NCBI GenBank assembly: GCA_016699815.1
Contig: CP065012.1
Coordinates: 1-64,000, forward strand
From: Chitinophagaceae bacterium
GTDB lineage: Bacteria > Bacteroidota > Bacteroidia > Chitinophagales > Chitinophagaceae
Reading direction: 5' to 3'
Length of the DNA stretch: 64,000 nucleotides
Each line of letters starts with the position of its first letter. Positions within the stretch are counted from its first letter, which is position 1. Under the pieces are notes generated by a model. The model searched no databases. It worked only from the letters and a program-made list of their open reading frames with translations, and was not told the origin of the DNA. Of this stretch, positions 63,747 to 64,000 are shown piece after piece. Both the position numbers and the translations under genes were made by a program.

Positions 63747-64000
63747 ATGGCTCTACCAACAATGTTCGAAAAATTGAATTTATCCGACGAAAAAAACATT
63801 CTTATCCAGGGTTTACCATCTTCAATCGAAAAACAATTTGCCAAGCTGTCATTTGCCAAAAGTGTTACGCCGCTTTTGCGTTCACGCAAAATTGATTTTG
63901 CACTGGTTTTTGCCATTAATAAAAAGCAATTGACGAACATTTTAAATGATGTAATTCCAGCCTTATCGACAAAAGCAAAATTTTGGGTGTCTTACCCTAA
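63747..64000 (+). CDS. Protein of unknown function, cut by window end
   Basis: 84 residues are visible from the ATG at 63747; no stop is reached. The start MFEKLNLSDEKNILIQGLP and the later ALSTKAKFWVSYPK recall small DUF3052-type proteins of Bacteroidetes, but this is a weak memory-based match. A promoter box and an upstream terminator show that it is a separate transcription unit. Confidence 0.6.
   Translation, partial: MALPTMFEKLNLSDEKNILIQGLPSSIEKQFAKLSFAKSVTPLLRSRKIDFALVFAINKKQLTNILNDVIPALSTKAKFWVSYP

Overview
The window looks like a chromosomal segment of a Bacteroidetes bacterium, most likely Chitinophagaceae or a close relative. This rests on the gene types (TonB receptor followed by a FAS1 lipoprotein, a long NusB with DUF1573 and YajC, GxxExxY proteins, rhs genes of the Bacteroidetes type), on promoter -7 boxes of the form TAnnTTTG, on the lack of clear Shine-Dalgarno sequences, and on very tight ATGA/TTGA gene overlaps. 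The assignment below phylum level is inference.

Bases 1 to about 36,500 are one long surface-polysaccharide locus, all on the + strand. It holds about a dozen glycosyltransferases, a sugar epimerase, a sugar-1-phosphate nucleotidyltransferase with CBS domains, PIG-L deacetylase, WbqC-like and GNAT proteins, three OafA-type acyltransferases (one dead), a FkbM methyltransferase, a carbamoyltransferase, a Wzy-like polymerase, an SGNH/MBOAT O-acetylation pair, an exosortase-family protease and a CpsB/CapC-type PHP phosphatase. Two linked modules suggest a rare sugar. An oxidoreductase, LpxA-like acyltransferase and aminotransferase set would make a 3-amino sugar and acylate it. A WbpG/HisH/HisF set would turn an acetamido group into an acetamidino group. 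Four genes here are disrupted by frameshifts or stops. The locus is interrupted at 13.75-15.36 kb by an 84/95-bp repeat array carrying an exact 542-bp tandem duplication of a GxxExxY gene.

Bases 36,503-41,738 are minus-strand housekeeping genes: trmN6, tsaD (with no ordinary start codon), a VOC protein, a MacB-like permease, msrA and purC. A + strand pair follows, a TonB-dependent receptor and a FAS1 lipoprotein.

Bases 46,199-54,782 are an rhs polymorphic-toxin island. It holds a 5'-truncated rhs gene and two displaced C-terminal tips, each followed by its own candidate immunity gene. The island lies exactly between two 279-bp direct repeats made of the FAS1 gene 3' end, a terminator and the ychF 3' end, so it split an ancestral FAS1/ychF junction and duplicated it.

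Bases 54,978-64,000 return to housekeeping genes: ychF, yajC, DUF1573 and nusB on the minus strand, groES-groEL, an RhlE-type helicase, a DUF3817 membrane protein, an M48 metallopeptidase lipoprotein, and the start of an unidentified gene cut by the window end. A small decayed rhs fragment sits downstream of groEL. No rRNA, tRNA, CRISPR array, integrase or transposase was seen.
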